A DNA stretch of 10,353 nucleotides from DASTDY01 sp035457345 (GCA_035457345.1 DATIBT010000048.1:1-10353), one strand, 5' to 3'; shown: positions 1-5,989, counted from the stretch's first letter. Made by a program: numbers and translations. Notes: generated by a model from the sequence alone, not told the origin.

Positions 1-2
1 GG

Positions 3-347
3 ATTGAGGCTGTCCTCGCGGACGCCACCACTATCGCACACCTGAAAATCGGCGGGACCGGCAACGGCAGGAGCAACAAACCCAGGCTAATCGCTGAAGC
101 GCTGCAGGCCGTAGCGGCAAATAAAGATTTCGACAAACTGGGCGTCTACCGGCAAAAACGTTTGGCGTCAGTGGTAGCGGAGCAGCTCACCCGGCACCTC
201 GCCACCCACCTGGAAGCCGCCTTGTCCGATGCGCCGCTTAAAACAGTGGTCAAAATCAACAAGACGCATCTCAGGACGGACGAGTCCTGGCAAATCACCA
301 TCATATTGGTCGAGCGGCCTCAAGCCGCGGAAACGACCAGCGAATAG
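3..347 (+). CDS. Unknown protein, C-terminal 114 residues (5' end outside window)
   Basis: The frame is open from the first bases of the window to a TAG stop at 345-347, so this is the tail of a gene that starts upstream. A TTG at 162 lies inside this open frame and is unlikely to be the real start, because the same frame stays coding-like before it. The visible part begins IEAVLADATT. It contains a glycine/basic patch (KIGGTGNGRSNKPR, about residues 15-28) followed by predicted helices with alternating Ala/Leu and charged residues. It then has a short beta-like segment (SWQITIILVE) and a polar tail. I do not recognise the family. The basic patch could bind nucleic acid or phosphate, but that is only a guess from composition. 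A hairpin follows seven bases after the stop. Confidence 0.6.
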   Translation: MEAVLADATTIAHLKIGGTGNGRSNKPRLIAEALQAVAANKDFDKLGVYRQKRLASVVAEQLTRHLATHLEAALSDAPLKTVVKINKTHLRTDESWQITIILVERPQAAETTSE

Positions 348-353
348 ATGGAA

Positions 354-395
354 GAGTGCGGCGTTCGCAAATCCGGCTTCTCGCTTGCCGCACTC
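354..395 (+). terminator. Inverted repeat after the first gene; possible U-less terminator
   Basis: GAGTGCGGC (354-362) is the perfect reverse complement of GCCGCACTC (387-395), giving a 9-bp stem with a 24-nt loop. It starts seven bases after the preceding stop codon, where a 3' hairpin is expected. No T-run follows on either strand, so it is not a classical intrinsic terminator. It may act as a 3' mRNA stabiliser or a factor-dependent terminator. Its right arm overlaps the -35 region proposed for the next gene. Confidence 0.4.
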
Positions 396-412
396 CCTGG
401 CCGTGCTAGGCT
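385..412 (+). promoter_or_regulatory. Candidate promoter of the corrinoid adenosyltransferase gene (leaderless)
   Basis: TTGCCG at 385-390 is followed, after 16 bases, by TAGGCT at 407-412. The -10-like element ends six bases before the ATG at 419, so transcription would begin at or next to the start codon. No Shine-Dalgarno sequence lies upstream of the ATG, which agrees with a leaderless mRNA. Both boxes are imperfect matches, so the call is tentative. Confidence 0.35.
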
Positions 413-418
413 AGAACT

Positions 419-988
419 ATGGCTTTTGAAGATTACAAGGCTAAAGACAACGTTGTTATTGTGTACACTGGCGACAGCAAGGGTAAAACCAGCGCCAGTA
501 TTGGACTTATGTGCCGTGCACTCGGCCGCGGTTGGCGCGTGGCATATGTGCAATTCATAAAAGACTGGGAGGTGGGGGAGCACACCTTCATTCACACTAT
601 TCAACCCCTGTTCGAAGATCGCCTTACTTTCTACAAAGGAGGGAAGGGCTTTTTTAATGCTGGCGAAATCAGCGCAAAAAACGTCACGCCTGCCGAGCAC
701 AAAAAAGCAGCGCAAAAAACATACGCATTTGCCCTGGACTGCGCTAGCTCGGGCGATTACGACCTTGTTATCTGCGACGAAATAAATAACGCCGTCAACG
801 ACGGCTTGATAGAAGAAACGGAGCTTGAAGCGCTCATTGATAAGCGCGGGCCAAAGACCAGCCTATGTCTGACTGGGCGCAATTTTCCCGAACACCTGCT
901 AGCCAAGACCGACATTGCCACCAATATGACCAAAATAAAACATCACTTTGACGATAAATTCTTGGCGAACAAAGGGATAGATTACTAG
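419..988 (+). CDS. ATP:corrinoid adenosyltransferase, BtuR/CobO family
   Basis: 189 residues, normal length for the family. It is a cytoplasmic enzyme that transfers the adenosyl group of ATP to the cobalt of a reduced corrinoid, making adenosylcobalamin or a precursor. The order of motifs matches the family: an N-terminal P-loop variant GDSKGKTS (residues 18-25, where GNGKGKTT is usual), the QFIKDWEVGE segment (45-54), a Walker-B-like LVICDEINNAV (116-126), LTGRN (151-155), and a C-terminal IKHHFDDKFLANKGIDY matching the usual IKHPF...A.KGIEY ending. ATG 419 is chosen because it is the first in-frame ATG giving the family N-terminus. There is no ribosome-binding site; a promoter-like element lies directly upstream. 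No other cobalamin gene is visible nearby, so the corrinoid is probably scavenged. The P-loop has Asp-Ser in place of the usual Asn-Gly. Confidence 0.88.
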   Translation: MAFEDYKAKDNVVIVYTGDSKGKTSASIGLMCRALGRGWRVAYVQFIKDWEVGEHTFIHTIQPLFEDRLTFYKGGKGFFNAGEISAKNVTPAEHKKAAQKTYAFALDCASSGDYDLVICDEINNAVNDGLIEETELEALIDKRGPKTSLCLTGRNFPEHLLAKTDIATNMTKIKHHFDDKFLANKGIDY

Positions 989-995
989 TTGTTCC

Positions 996-1033
996 CGGTA
1001 CACGGGCCACCAAAGTGGCGGGCCCGTGTACCG
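996..1033. terminator. Strong hairpin between convergent genes; possible bidirectional terminator
   Basis: CGGTACACGGGCC (996-1008) and GGCCCGTGTACCG (1021-1033) form a perfect 13-bp GC-rich stem around a 12-nt loop. An alternative inner pairing is GCCAC/GTGGC with a CAAA loop. It fills the 52-bp gap between the stop of the + strand adenosyltransferase gene (988) and the stop of the - strand gene (1041). That is the position of a shared terminator. Neither strand carries a T-run after the stem, so it is not a textbook intrinsic terminator. Confidence 0.6.
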
Positions 1034-1040
1034 TCTGGGA

Positions 1041-1310
1041 TCAGAAGCCGTGGGGGTCTTCGAGCCAGTCACCCTCCAAGGCGCTGTACAGCAGGTCGCG
1101 CACGTCGCGGCTGCCAGGGTACCGAGATTTGAATACGATACGCACCTCGTGGTACTCCACGCCGCCAGGCAGGGTCTCCACCCGCCTCACGCCGTTAATA
1201 CCCCAAAGCCGGGACGCCAGACTGCCGGCATCCACATCCTTCTTGAGCTTGACGCTCAGCGTGATGCTGTCGCCCTCGCGGCCCCACTCGTTGGCGTAAA
1301 CGCCCAACAT
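1041..1310 (-). CDS. Small protein of unknown function (89 aa)
   Basis: Begins at ATG 1310 with a GGAG Shine-Dalgarno motif six bases upstream, and ends in TGA, the only TGA stop among the genes in this window. No signal peptide or membrane segment is present. The sequence reads as alternating beta and alpha elements: SITLSVKLKK, then DAGSLASRLWGINGVRRVETL, then EYHEVRIVFK, then DVRDLLYSALEG. This beta-alpha-beta pattern with an 'INGVRRVE' turn resembles small ferredoxin-like (ACT/HMA-like) folds. No metal-binding cysteines are present, and I cannot name a family. It lies downstream of the ParB-like gene on the same strand, 80 bp away, but has its own promoter-like element and leader. The acidic C-terminus (EGDWLEDPHGF) suggests a soluble protein. 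Confidence 0.6.
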   Translation of the reverse strand: MLGVYANEWGREGDSITLSVKLKKDVDAGSLASRLWGINGVRRVETLPGGVEYHEVRIVFKSRYPGSRDVRDLLYSALEGDWLEDPHGF

Positions 1311-1325
1311 GTCGTGCTCCGTTTC

Positions 1326-1372
1326 GTAGATCCACTACCACAGTTCTGTGGCTAGCGCTACATTGTATAATA
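1326..1372 (-). promoter_or_regulatory. Candidate promoter and structured leader of the 89-aa gene
   Basis: On the minus strand, TATACAAT/TATTAT sequences at 1362-1372 give a -10 candidate (TACAAT at 1362-1367). No convincing -35 is seen. The predicted start near 1355 leaves a leader of about 45 nt. A perfect inverted repeat, CCACAG/CTGTGG (1338-1351), lies within about four bases of that 5' end. A weaker GTAG/CTAC repeat sits at 1326-1338. The Shine-Dalgarno GGAG lies outside both stems. Confidence 0.45.
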
Positions 1373-1390
1373 ATTTCGCCTGTTAGGCCA

Positions 1391-2554
1391 CTAAAAAAGA
1401 GTCTCCGCACGGCCAGTCTGTTGGTAATGCCGGCGCAAGGCTTGTTCTAACATGGCAGCGGCGTGCGGATCTTCGGCGAGCGCGTCAACAAGTGCAGTGT
1501 CGTCTTCCCGTATTGCCGCGGCGAACCCCCGGAACGCAAACCTAGCAAGCTCACCAACGGCGCGTTGCCGCCTGGTTTTGGCGCTTTCAACCATTACCAT
1601 AAAATCAAGCGGATCCTGGGCGAATTGCCGCTCGGTACGCATACTGTTCAGCTGTCCGCCCGCAAACTCCATTGCCCGGCCAGAGGCACGGCGGCTGCGC
1701 TGCAACATGGCATACACTCGATAGCCGAAGGTTTGAATCTCGTAGGCGGCGTATTGTTCAGCGGTGGTAAAATCGTCGCTCTCGGCAAGCAGCCCTTCGC
1801 GCTTCATGCGGCCAAACCGCCGGCGGTACTCTTCTTGTATGCGGCCCAGCGTTACGGCCAGGTTAAAGCTCATGTCTTTATTTTTAACCCACCCCTTAAT
1901 CTCATCTGGTAAATCACTATAGGCGAGGGCGCGAGAGATGCGGCCAGGCGTAAATCCAAGCGCCTCGGCGCAGCCCGCCTGAGTGAGGCTAGGGTTGTCA
2001 ATGCGCATAAAGTCATAGCAAAGCCGGATTGCTTCGGCAATTTCTGTCGGATCCGGCTGATGGTATACATTTTCTTTAAGTTGGAGGGCGAGTGCCTCGC
2101 CAAAGCTAATATTGCGGCGCGGGCTGCTGGCGATATGCACCTGCTCGGGAGTAAAACCGTGCTCCGCCGCCAGTTCGGTAACCGCACTGAGCCGCCGGTG
2201 ACCGGAAATTAGAAAGGCATAGCGGCCGGTCAACGGATTAGCGCTAAAATCTTCCAGCTTGAAAGCGGTTCCCCAAAACATATTCACGTCAGCTATATAG
2301 GGAGCCGCGTACTCAGGGTCCAAATCTGCCACCGTCAGCGGATGGAGCAAATCTAAGTGCAGCTGGCCGTCATCGTCAACATGGCCAATAGAGGCCTTCA
2401 GATCAGCGAGCGGCTCATGCTCCATTGTTTTGCGGACTTGCGGCAGAATAATCACGGCACTCGCCGGAATGGCGTCTATCGCCTCGGGGCCGGCTTCAAC
2501 AATGTCGCGCCTGCGGTGGTCCACCCTCCATTCATGGCTCATATCTGTTCCCAT
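1391..2554 (-). CDS. ParB/Srx-domain DNA-binding protein
   Basis: 387 residues from the ATG at 2554. Motifs typical of ParB-family proteins are visible: FLISGHRRLSAV (residues 114-125; the GxRR box is at 118-121), ALQLKENVYHQPDPTEIAEA (156-175; the usual ENxxR.xL.P.E.A box), and a helix-turn-helix around SLTQAGCAEALGFTPGRISR (189-208). This matches a ParB N-terminal nucleotide-binding domain followed by a KorB-like HTH. The C-terminal third is helical and basic and is not recognised. No parA gene is adjacent, so a role in partition cannot be assumed; a locus-specific regulator is equally possible. The frame stays open to 2590, but the bases 2563-2590 look like a promoter, so starts upstream of 2554 would lie in untranscribed DNA. 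ATG 2542 (MSHEWRV) is an alternative start. The stop is TAG. Confidence 0.8.
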   Translation of the reverse strand: MGTDMSHEWRVDHRRRDIVEAGPEAIDAIPASAVIILPQVRKTMEHEPLADLKASIGHVDDDGQLHLDLLHPLTVADLDPEYAAPYIADVNMFWGTAFKLEDFSANPLTGRYAFLISGHRRLSAVTELAAEHGFTPEQVHIASSPRRNISFGEALALQLKENVYHQPDPTEIAEAIRLCYDFMRIDNPSLTQAGCAEALGFTPGRISRALAYSDLPDEIKGWVKNKDMSFNLAVTLGRIQEEYRRRFGRMKREGLLAESDDFTTAEQYAAYEIQTFGYRVYAMLQRSRRASGRAMEFAGGQLNSMRTERQFAQDPLDFMVMVESAKTRRQRAVGELARFAFRGFAAAIREDDTALVDALAEDPHAAAMLEQALRRHYQQTGRAETLF

Positions 2555-2562
2555 TTGACATA

Positions 2563-2590
2563 ATTGTATATCCATGCAGCTATGCGTCAA
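2563..2590 (-). promoter_or_regulatory. Promoter of the ParB-like gene (leaderless)
   Basis: On the minus strand, TTGACG (2585-2590) is separated by 16 bases from TACAAT (2563-2568), a good sigma-70-type match. Eight bases separate the -10 from the ATG at 2554, so the transcript would start at or within about a base of it. No ribosome-binding site precedes that ATG. This supports a leaderless mRNA and the shorter protein start. Confidence 0.65.
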
Positions 2591-2615
2591 TTTTCTACAT
2601 ACATCTTGCGTCTTT

Positions 2616-2624
2616 TGCTATTAT
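2616..2624 (+). promoter_or_regulatory. Extended -10 promoter of the hsp20 gene
   Basis: TGCTATTAT fits the extended -10 pattern TGnTATAAT. No good -35 box is seen 17 bases upstream, as is usual for extended -10 promoters. The predicted transcription start is near 2631, giving a leader of about 65 nt. It is arranged back to back with the minus-strand promoter at 2563-2590. No CIRCE operator is visible. Confidence 0.55.
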
Positions 2625-2629
2625 GGTTA

Positions 2630-2688
2630 GTGGGGAGAAGGTGCTTCGGCGCCTCCTCTCCACCATGTGTTTAACAAGTGAAAGGAGG
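2630..2688 (+). promoter_or_regulatory. hsp20 5' leader: UUCG-capped hairpin plus strong Shine-Dalgarno
   Basis: Bases 2630-2644 and 2649-2663 form a 15-position stem (one A-C mismatch, two G-U pairs). It is closed by C(TTCG)G, the very stable cUUCGg tetraloop, and begins at the predicted transcript 5' end. The 3' arm contains CCTCCT (2652-2657), the exact complement of the Shine-Dalgarno AGGAGG (2683-2688). Two exclusive pairings are therefore possible. The Shine-Dalgarno sits seven bases before ATG 2696 and fixes that start against the in-frame GTG at 2678. The arrangement could be a temperature-sensitive switch or simply a 5' stabiliser. Confidence 0.6.
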
Positions 2689-2695
2689 TACACCT

Positions 2696-3136
2696 ATGGC
2701 AATTGTGCGATGGGATCCATTCGCGGACTTACGCACGCTCCACTCCCAAGTGGACGATATGTTTAACCAAATGTTTACGGGCACAAGCAATCAGCTAGCG
2801 CCGACAACCGACGTTTATACAGAAGATGACAAAACCATGGTCATCGAAGCTCATCTCCCAAATTTCAAGGAGGATGAGGTAAGCCTCGACGTCCACCAAG
2901 GCGCACTTGAAATCCGCGCCGAGCATACCGAAAAAGAAGAAGATAAAGGCAAGAAAAAATACCTGGTGCGTGAAAGCTCCAGCAGCTTCTACCGCCGCAT
3001 TGCTTTGCCGGAGCGAGCAGACGACGATAATATTGCCGCCCACTTCAAAGATGGCGTCCTCAAAATAACTGTCCCGTTCAAAGAATTACCAAAACCAAAG
3101 CAAATTGCTATTGAGGGCGGGAGCAAGAAGAAATAA
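2696..3136 (+). CDS. Small heat shock protein, Hsp20/alpha-crystallin family
   Basis: 146 residues, typical bacterial Hsp20 length. This is an ATP-independent cytoplasmic chaperone that forms oligomers and holds unfolding proteins. The N-terminus MAIVRWDPFADLRTL is the usual 'W.P...L..L' start. The alpha-crystallin domain spans about residues 37-130: TDVYTEDDKTMVIEAHLPNF, then FYRRIALP, then DGVLKITVP (119-127), close to the family's GVLTITLP box. The C-terminal I-x-I anchor is IAI (137-139). A strongly charged loop rich in Glu and Lys lies near residues 78-88. The start is set by the strong AGGAGG seven bases upstream. The gene for an anchored nuclease begins nine bases after the stop, so the two could share a transcript. 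Confidence 0.95.
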   Translation: MAIVRWDPFADLRTLHSQVDDMFNQMFTGTSNQLAPTTDVYTEDDKTMVIEAHLPNFKEDEVSLDVHQGALEIRAEHTEKEEDKGKKKYLVRESSSSFYRRIALPERADDDNIAAHFKDGVLKITVPFKELPKPKQIAIEGGSKKK

Positions 3137-3139
3137 AAT
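3111..3139 (+). promoter_or_regulatory. Candidate promoter of the thermonuclease gene, inside the hsp20 3' end
   Basis: TTGAGG (3111-3116) is followed by a 17-base spacer and TAAAAT (3134-3139), which overlaps the TAA stop of hsp20. Six bases separate the -10 from the GTG at 3146, the same geometry as the other leaderless candidates here. No clear Shine-Dalgarno precedes the GTG. Read-through from the hsp20 promoter is the alternative. Confidence 0.35.
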
Positions 3140-3145
3140 AGCCGA

Positions 3146-3748
3146 GTGACCAAACGCAAGGCAACGCTCAGCAGCATACTTATCACCCTATTTATAACGG
3201 TGGTGTCGTATGCTGCTTTTTTGTCCGCTGCGGATCATTTTTCATTACGATTACCAGCAGCCCCAGCGCCTTCCGCGGGCACGACCATCACCGCGCCGCC
3301 CGGCTATTATATCGTCACTCAATCTGTAGATGGCGATACGTTCCAAGTTGATATTGACGGCAAAAAAGAATCGGTACGCCTCATTGGCGTAGATACGCCA
3401 GAAACACACAAGCCCAATACGCCGGTGCAATGCCAGGGTCCTGAAGCCGCAGATTTTACCCGTCAAACACTCGAAGGCAAACCGGTGCAACTTGTGGCCG
3501 ACCCAACTAATGACAATCGTGACCGTTACGATCGCCTGTTGCGTTACGCATACACCCAAGATGGCACATTATTTAATCGGCTCCTCATAGAAAAAGGCTT
3601 TGGCTTTGCCTATACAAGCTTCCCGTTCCAAAAGACTGACGAATTCCTGGCTGCTCAAACAGCGGCACAGGCTAACAAAGTTGGACTATGGTCGCTCTGT
3701 CAGGCCTATCAAGAAAAAAGTGGTAGGTGGCAAACTAATCCGTACTAG
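3146..3748 (+). CDS. Membrane-anchored thermonuclease (staphylococcal nuclease family)
   Basis: 200 residues starting at GTG. The family hydrolyses DNA and RNA with calcium. A basic start (MTKRK) is followed by a hydrophobic segment (about residues 8-29), either a signal peptide or an uncleaved anchor, so the enzyme probably acts outside the membrane. A Pro/Ala-rich linker (39-52) leads to the nuclease domain. All active-site positions of the S. aureus enzyme are present: VDGDT (61-65; D62 and D64 correspond to D19 and D21), VRLIGVDTPE (77-86; R78, D83, T84 and E86 correspond to R35, D40, T41 and E43), and DRYDR (126-130; R130 corresponds to R87). The enzyme is therefore predicted active, for example in scavenging nucleotides or degrading external DNA. 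The 3' end overlaps the convergent hydrolase gene by 14 bp. Confidence 0.92.
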   Translation: MTKRKATLSSILITLFITVVSYAAFLSAADHFSLRLPAAPAPSAGTTITAPPGYYIVTQSVDGDTFQVDIDGKKESVRLIGVDTPETHKPNTPVQCQGPEAADFTRQTLEGKPVQLVADPTNDNRDRYDRLLRYAYTQDGTLFNRLLIEKGFGFAYTSFPFQKTDEFLAAQTAAQANKVGLWSLCQAYQEKSGRWQTNPY

Positions 3749-4598
3749 TGGGCGGTAGCATAGTACGAAGAAGGGCCGCAGTTTCATCTGGCGCCTCAAT
3801 AGGCATAAGGTGGCCAGTGTTTTTGCAAATGGCAAAATGTTTTTTACCGAACATAGTGCGGAGTTCAGCCAAGCTAGCAGGAGTAAGCATGCGATCATTG
3901 TCACCCGCAACACAGTAAAAACGGCCTTTGGTTACGCCGGCCCGGCTATAGCTTGGGGTTCCCATGAGCTCTTGGCTGATCGATACATAAAAGGCAAACT
4001 TATCGGGTGAATTTGCGCCCTGGTCACCAATCCATCGCACCAAGGCCCGCGTTTCTGGCGTGTGGCGATGCAGCAAAAACGAGCCGCGCCAAAATCGCAG
4101 CGATTCATTCCTGCCCACAACCTCGAGCGCCAAACGGCTCGGCAACAGAGCAAGTGATTTGCCAAATAAATACGGCAGGATACTCACCCGCGGCACAGGG
4201 GTTAGCAAAATACAATCACGATACGCTTCCGGCTTTTGTTGACAGGCCATAAATGCAATCTGCGCACCGAACGAGTGTGCAATTACTACAGGCGGCTGGC
4301 CGGTGAGCGCGGCAATCCTAGTCATGTAGGCATCGAACCACTGCACCACTCCTGCAACTCGAGCTTTTTTGGGCAATGCAGAACTGCCATGCCCCGGCAT
4401 ATCTGGCAAAAACAAGTGGTAATCAGATAGGCGAGTAGCGAGCGGCCATAACCCATGGTGGCTGCCGTTTAGGCCGTGCAGCAAAATGATCGGCGGTGCG
4501 CCAACGGTACCGCCCTCCCAGTGGGCGGTGCGTAGGCCATCGATACTCGTAAGGTGGCGAGTAAGTGGCAACTGCTTAAGCGTGAATAATGGACTCAT
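3735..4598 (-). CDS. Alpha/beta hydrolase fold protein
   Basis: 287 residues, no signal peptide, cytoplasmic. The whole catalytic set is visible: oxyanion-hole HGLNG (residues 41-45), nucleophile elbow AHSFG (107-111, Ser109; the first Gly of the usual GxSxG is Ala), acid AGDNDRM (231-237, Asp235) and TGHLMP (261-266, His263). The DMPGHGSS segment (66-73) is typical of esterase, C-C hydrolase and haloperoxidase-like members. The lid region (about 130-200) is variable, so the substrate cannot be inferred. The start at 4598 lies inside the upstream glycosyltransferase gene (23-bp overlap), which points to translational coupling and a shared role, perhaps in glycolipid or cell-envelope metabolism. 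Its 3' end overlaps the convergent nuclease gene. No terminator is visible. Confidence 0.88.
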   Translation of the reverse strand: MSPLFTLKQLPLTRHLTSIDGLRTAHWEGGTVGAPPIILLHGLNGSHHGLWPLATRLSDYHLFLPDMPGHGSSALPKKARVAGVVQWFDAYMTRIAALTGQPPVVIAHSFGAQIAFMACQQKPEAYRDCILLTPVPRVSILPYLFGKSLALLPSRLALEVVGRNESLRFWRGSFLLHRHTPETRALVRWIGDQGANSPDKFAFYVSISQELMGTPSYSRAGVTKGRFYCVAGDNDRMLTPASLAELRTMFGKKHFAICKNTGHLMPIEAPDETAALLRTMLPPTSTD

Positions 4599-5841
4599 AA
4601 ATATCCAGTATCTTTTTGGCTTGTTTTTGTTCTGAAAACTGTAGGGCGACGTGCCTGCTCGCCTCGGACATTTTTTTGTATAGCGCAGGGTCGTCTAGTA
4701 CCTGGTTGACTTTGGCTGCCATATCTATAGGGTCGTCTTTGCTGAAGTAACCGTTGACACCGTCGCGTACCACCTCTGTCACCGGCTCATCGATCATGAC
4801 CACCGGCAAGCCGGCACCGGTTGCTTCGTGCAGGGCCAGACTTTGGGTGTCAGTGAGCGATGGAAAGACAAACACTTTAGTTGCACCAAACACCTGGCCA
4901 AGCTGCTCACGGGGGATGCGGCCAGTAAACACAATCCGATCAGCAGCAGGTGACTCGCTAGCCGTTTCTTCAAGGTGCGGCCGGTATTCCGCAAAGTCGC
5001 CAACATACATGAGTTTAGCGGTCGGACGCCATTTGACCAGCTCGCCGATCATGTCAATAAGCATATCGAGGTTCTTCTCGGGACTCAAACGACCAACGTA
5101 TGCAACGACATCGTCATCGTTACTGATATGCCATTGGTTTTTAAAGGCGGCAACTTCGTTAGGGGTGGCAGCAGGAATGGGGTCAACACCCGTTGGAATG
5201 ATGCTAATTTTGTAGTGTTCGTCGTCTGTTTGCCAGCTGAGCATTTGTTCGGAACTCTTGCGCGAGTGGGCAATCACCGCGTCGCAGTGCTCGTGCAGCA
5301 CGGTAATAAGATGCTTGACCATCTCGCGGTTCCATTTGGCTGCACCAAGGCGGGGCCGAGCTGCTTTGAGCATATCGAGCAGATCGTCGCGAGAAGCCCT
5401 AAATGTAAAAGGCAACACCGCGCCCAGAGCTAAAATGCCAGGCATGGCAAGCGGGTAATGCTCAACGTATTCGAACAAATCAGTGCAGTATTCGGCAACC
5501 ACCGGCTTATCAAGCTTATTGGCAGCATACATACCCATGAGCCCCACGGGACCCGGCGTCAGAAAATGAATAACATCGAGGTCGAGCTCCTCGATTTGTT
5601 TCAATGTTTTGGGCGGAAAAAATAGCGAGCTATTGAAATCGTCGTACAAAATGCCGCCAACGGCCGGAAAGCGAATGATGTGCGGGTCAGGCTCGTCTGT
5701 TTTGCCGCTCAAGCTTGACGCGGGTGCAAATACATAAACTTCGTGGCCCAGCTTCTCAAAGTTAGTTCGTAAGATGTCTGTAACATAGACAATGCCGTTT
5801 AACGACGGGCGGTAGGTGTCCGTAAAAATACCAATTTTCAT
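4576..5841 (-). CDS. GT4-family glycosyltransferase (GT-B fold)
   Basis: 421 residues from ATG 5841. A cytoplasmic or membrane-associated transferase using a nucleotide sugar. The N-terminal half has MKIGIFTDTYRPSLNGIV (1-18) and DVIHFLTPGPVGLMG (89-103), like diacylglycerol glucosyltransferases and PimB-type enzymes. The C-terminal half has IPTGVD (215-220), VGRLSPEKN (249-257; R251 and K256 are the usual phosphate-binding pair) and PSLTDTQSLALHEATGAGLP (327-346). The E-X7-E motif here reads D331-X7-E339, with Asp for the first Glu; the 'TDTQ' context resembles 'SETQ' of monoglucosyldiacylglycerol synthases. A glycolipid product is therefore plausible but not proved. A GTG at 5859 would extend the protein by six residues, but it lies across the -10-like TATACT. 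It is first in an operon with the overlapping alpha/beta hydrolase. Confidence 0.92.
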   Translation of the reverse strand: MKIGIFTDTYRPSLNGIVYVTDILRTNFEKLGHEVYVFAPASSLSGKTDEPDPHIIRFPAVGGILYDDFNSSLFFPPKTLKQIEELDLDVIHFLTPGPVGLMGMYAANKLDKPVVAEYCTDLFEYVEHYPLAMPGILALGAVLPFTFRASRDDLLDMLKAARPRLGAAKWNREMVKHLITVLHEHCDAVIAHSRKSSEQMLSWQTDDEHYKISIIPTGVDPIPAATPNEVAAFKNQWHISNDDDVVAYVGRLSPEKNLDMLIDMIGELVKWRPTAKLMYVGDFAEYRPHLEETASESPAADRIVFTGRIPREQLGQVFGATKVFVFPSLTDTQSLALHEATGAGLPVVMIDEPVTEVVRDGVNGYFSKDDPIDMAAKVNQVLDDPALYKKMSEASRHVALQFSEQKQAKKILDIYESIIHA

Positions 5842-5850
5842 CTTGTTATT

Positions 5851-5856
5851 AGTATA
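5851..5856 (-). promoter_or_regulatory. -10 element of the glycosyltransferase-hydrolase operon (near-leaderless)
   Basis: On the minus strand, TATACT (5851-5856) lies nine bases before ATG 5841. The transcript would have a leader of three bases or fewer, and no Shine-Dalgarno is present. No convincing -35 box is seen 16-18 bases upstream. Its placement argues against the in-frame GTG at 5859 as the start. Confidence 0.5.
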
Positions 5857-5907
5857 CACAAAAACGACTGGGGCGAGCAGTATGCCTCCATTCGTTACTA
5901 CTGTTTG

Positions 5908-5940
5908 ATACTTGAAAAGTATAAAACAATATTTTATAAT
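5908..5940 (+). promoter_or_regulatory. Near-consensus promoter of the 230-aa gene, with inverted repeat at the -35
   Basis: TTGAAA (5912-5917), a 17-base spacer and a perfect TATAAT (5935-5940) form the best sigma-70-type promoter in the window. The start is predicted near 5947. The inverted repeat ATACTT-GAA-AAGTAT (5908-5922) is centred on the -35 box and could be an operator. The TTG at 5912 could be misread as a start codon of a longer protein, but it is part of the -35 box. Confidence 0.82.
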
Positions 5941-5948
5941 ACTACTAT

Positions 5949-5968
5949 CCGCAAGATACGACTTGCGG
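5949..5968 (+). promoter_or_regulatory. 5'-terminal hairpin in the leader of the 230-aa gene
   Basis: CCGCAAG (5949-5955) and CTTGCGG (5962-5968) form a perfect 7-bp stem with a six-base ATACGA loop. It begins about two bases after the predicted transcription start. It lies 21 bases before the ATG at 5990 and does not cover it. Hairpins at the very 5' end often protect mRNAs from decay. There is no good Shine-Dalgarno in the rest of the leader. Confidence 0.65.
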
Positions 5969-5989
5969 CGACAAGATTGGATTCACATC

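Noticed and set aside
354..395. Resemblance of the GAGTGCGGC/GCCGCACTC repeat to the CIRCE heat-shock operator
   Set aside because: CIRCE has TTAGCACTC on the left and GAGTGCTAA on the right with nine bases between. Here the half-sites are in the opposite order with a 24-base gap, and the downstream gene is not a chaperone.
1391..2554. Reading the ParB-like gene as a plasmid partition or conjugative element marker
   Set aside because: No parA, parS-like repeats, relaxase, integrase or replication gene is visible in the window, and the surrounding genes look chromosomal.
2665..2766. Upstream ATG in the hsp20 leader opening a 33-codon overlapping frame
   Set aside because: It has no Shine-Dalgarno of its own, and the strong AGGAGG lies inside it serving the hsp20 ATG. 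The product has no recognisable features. Chance is the simplest explanation.
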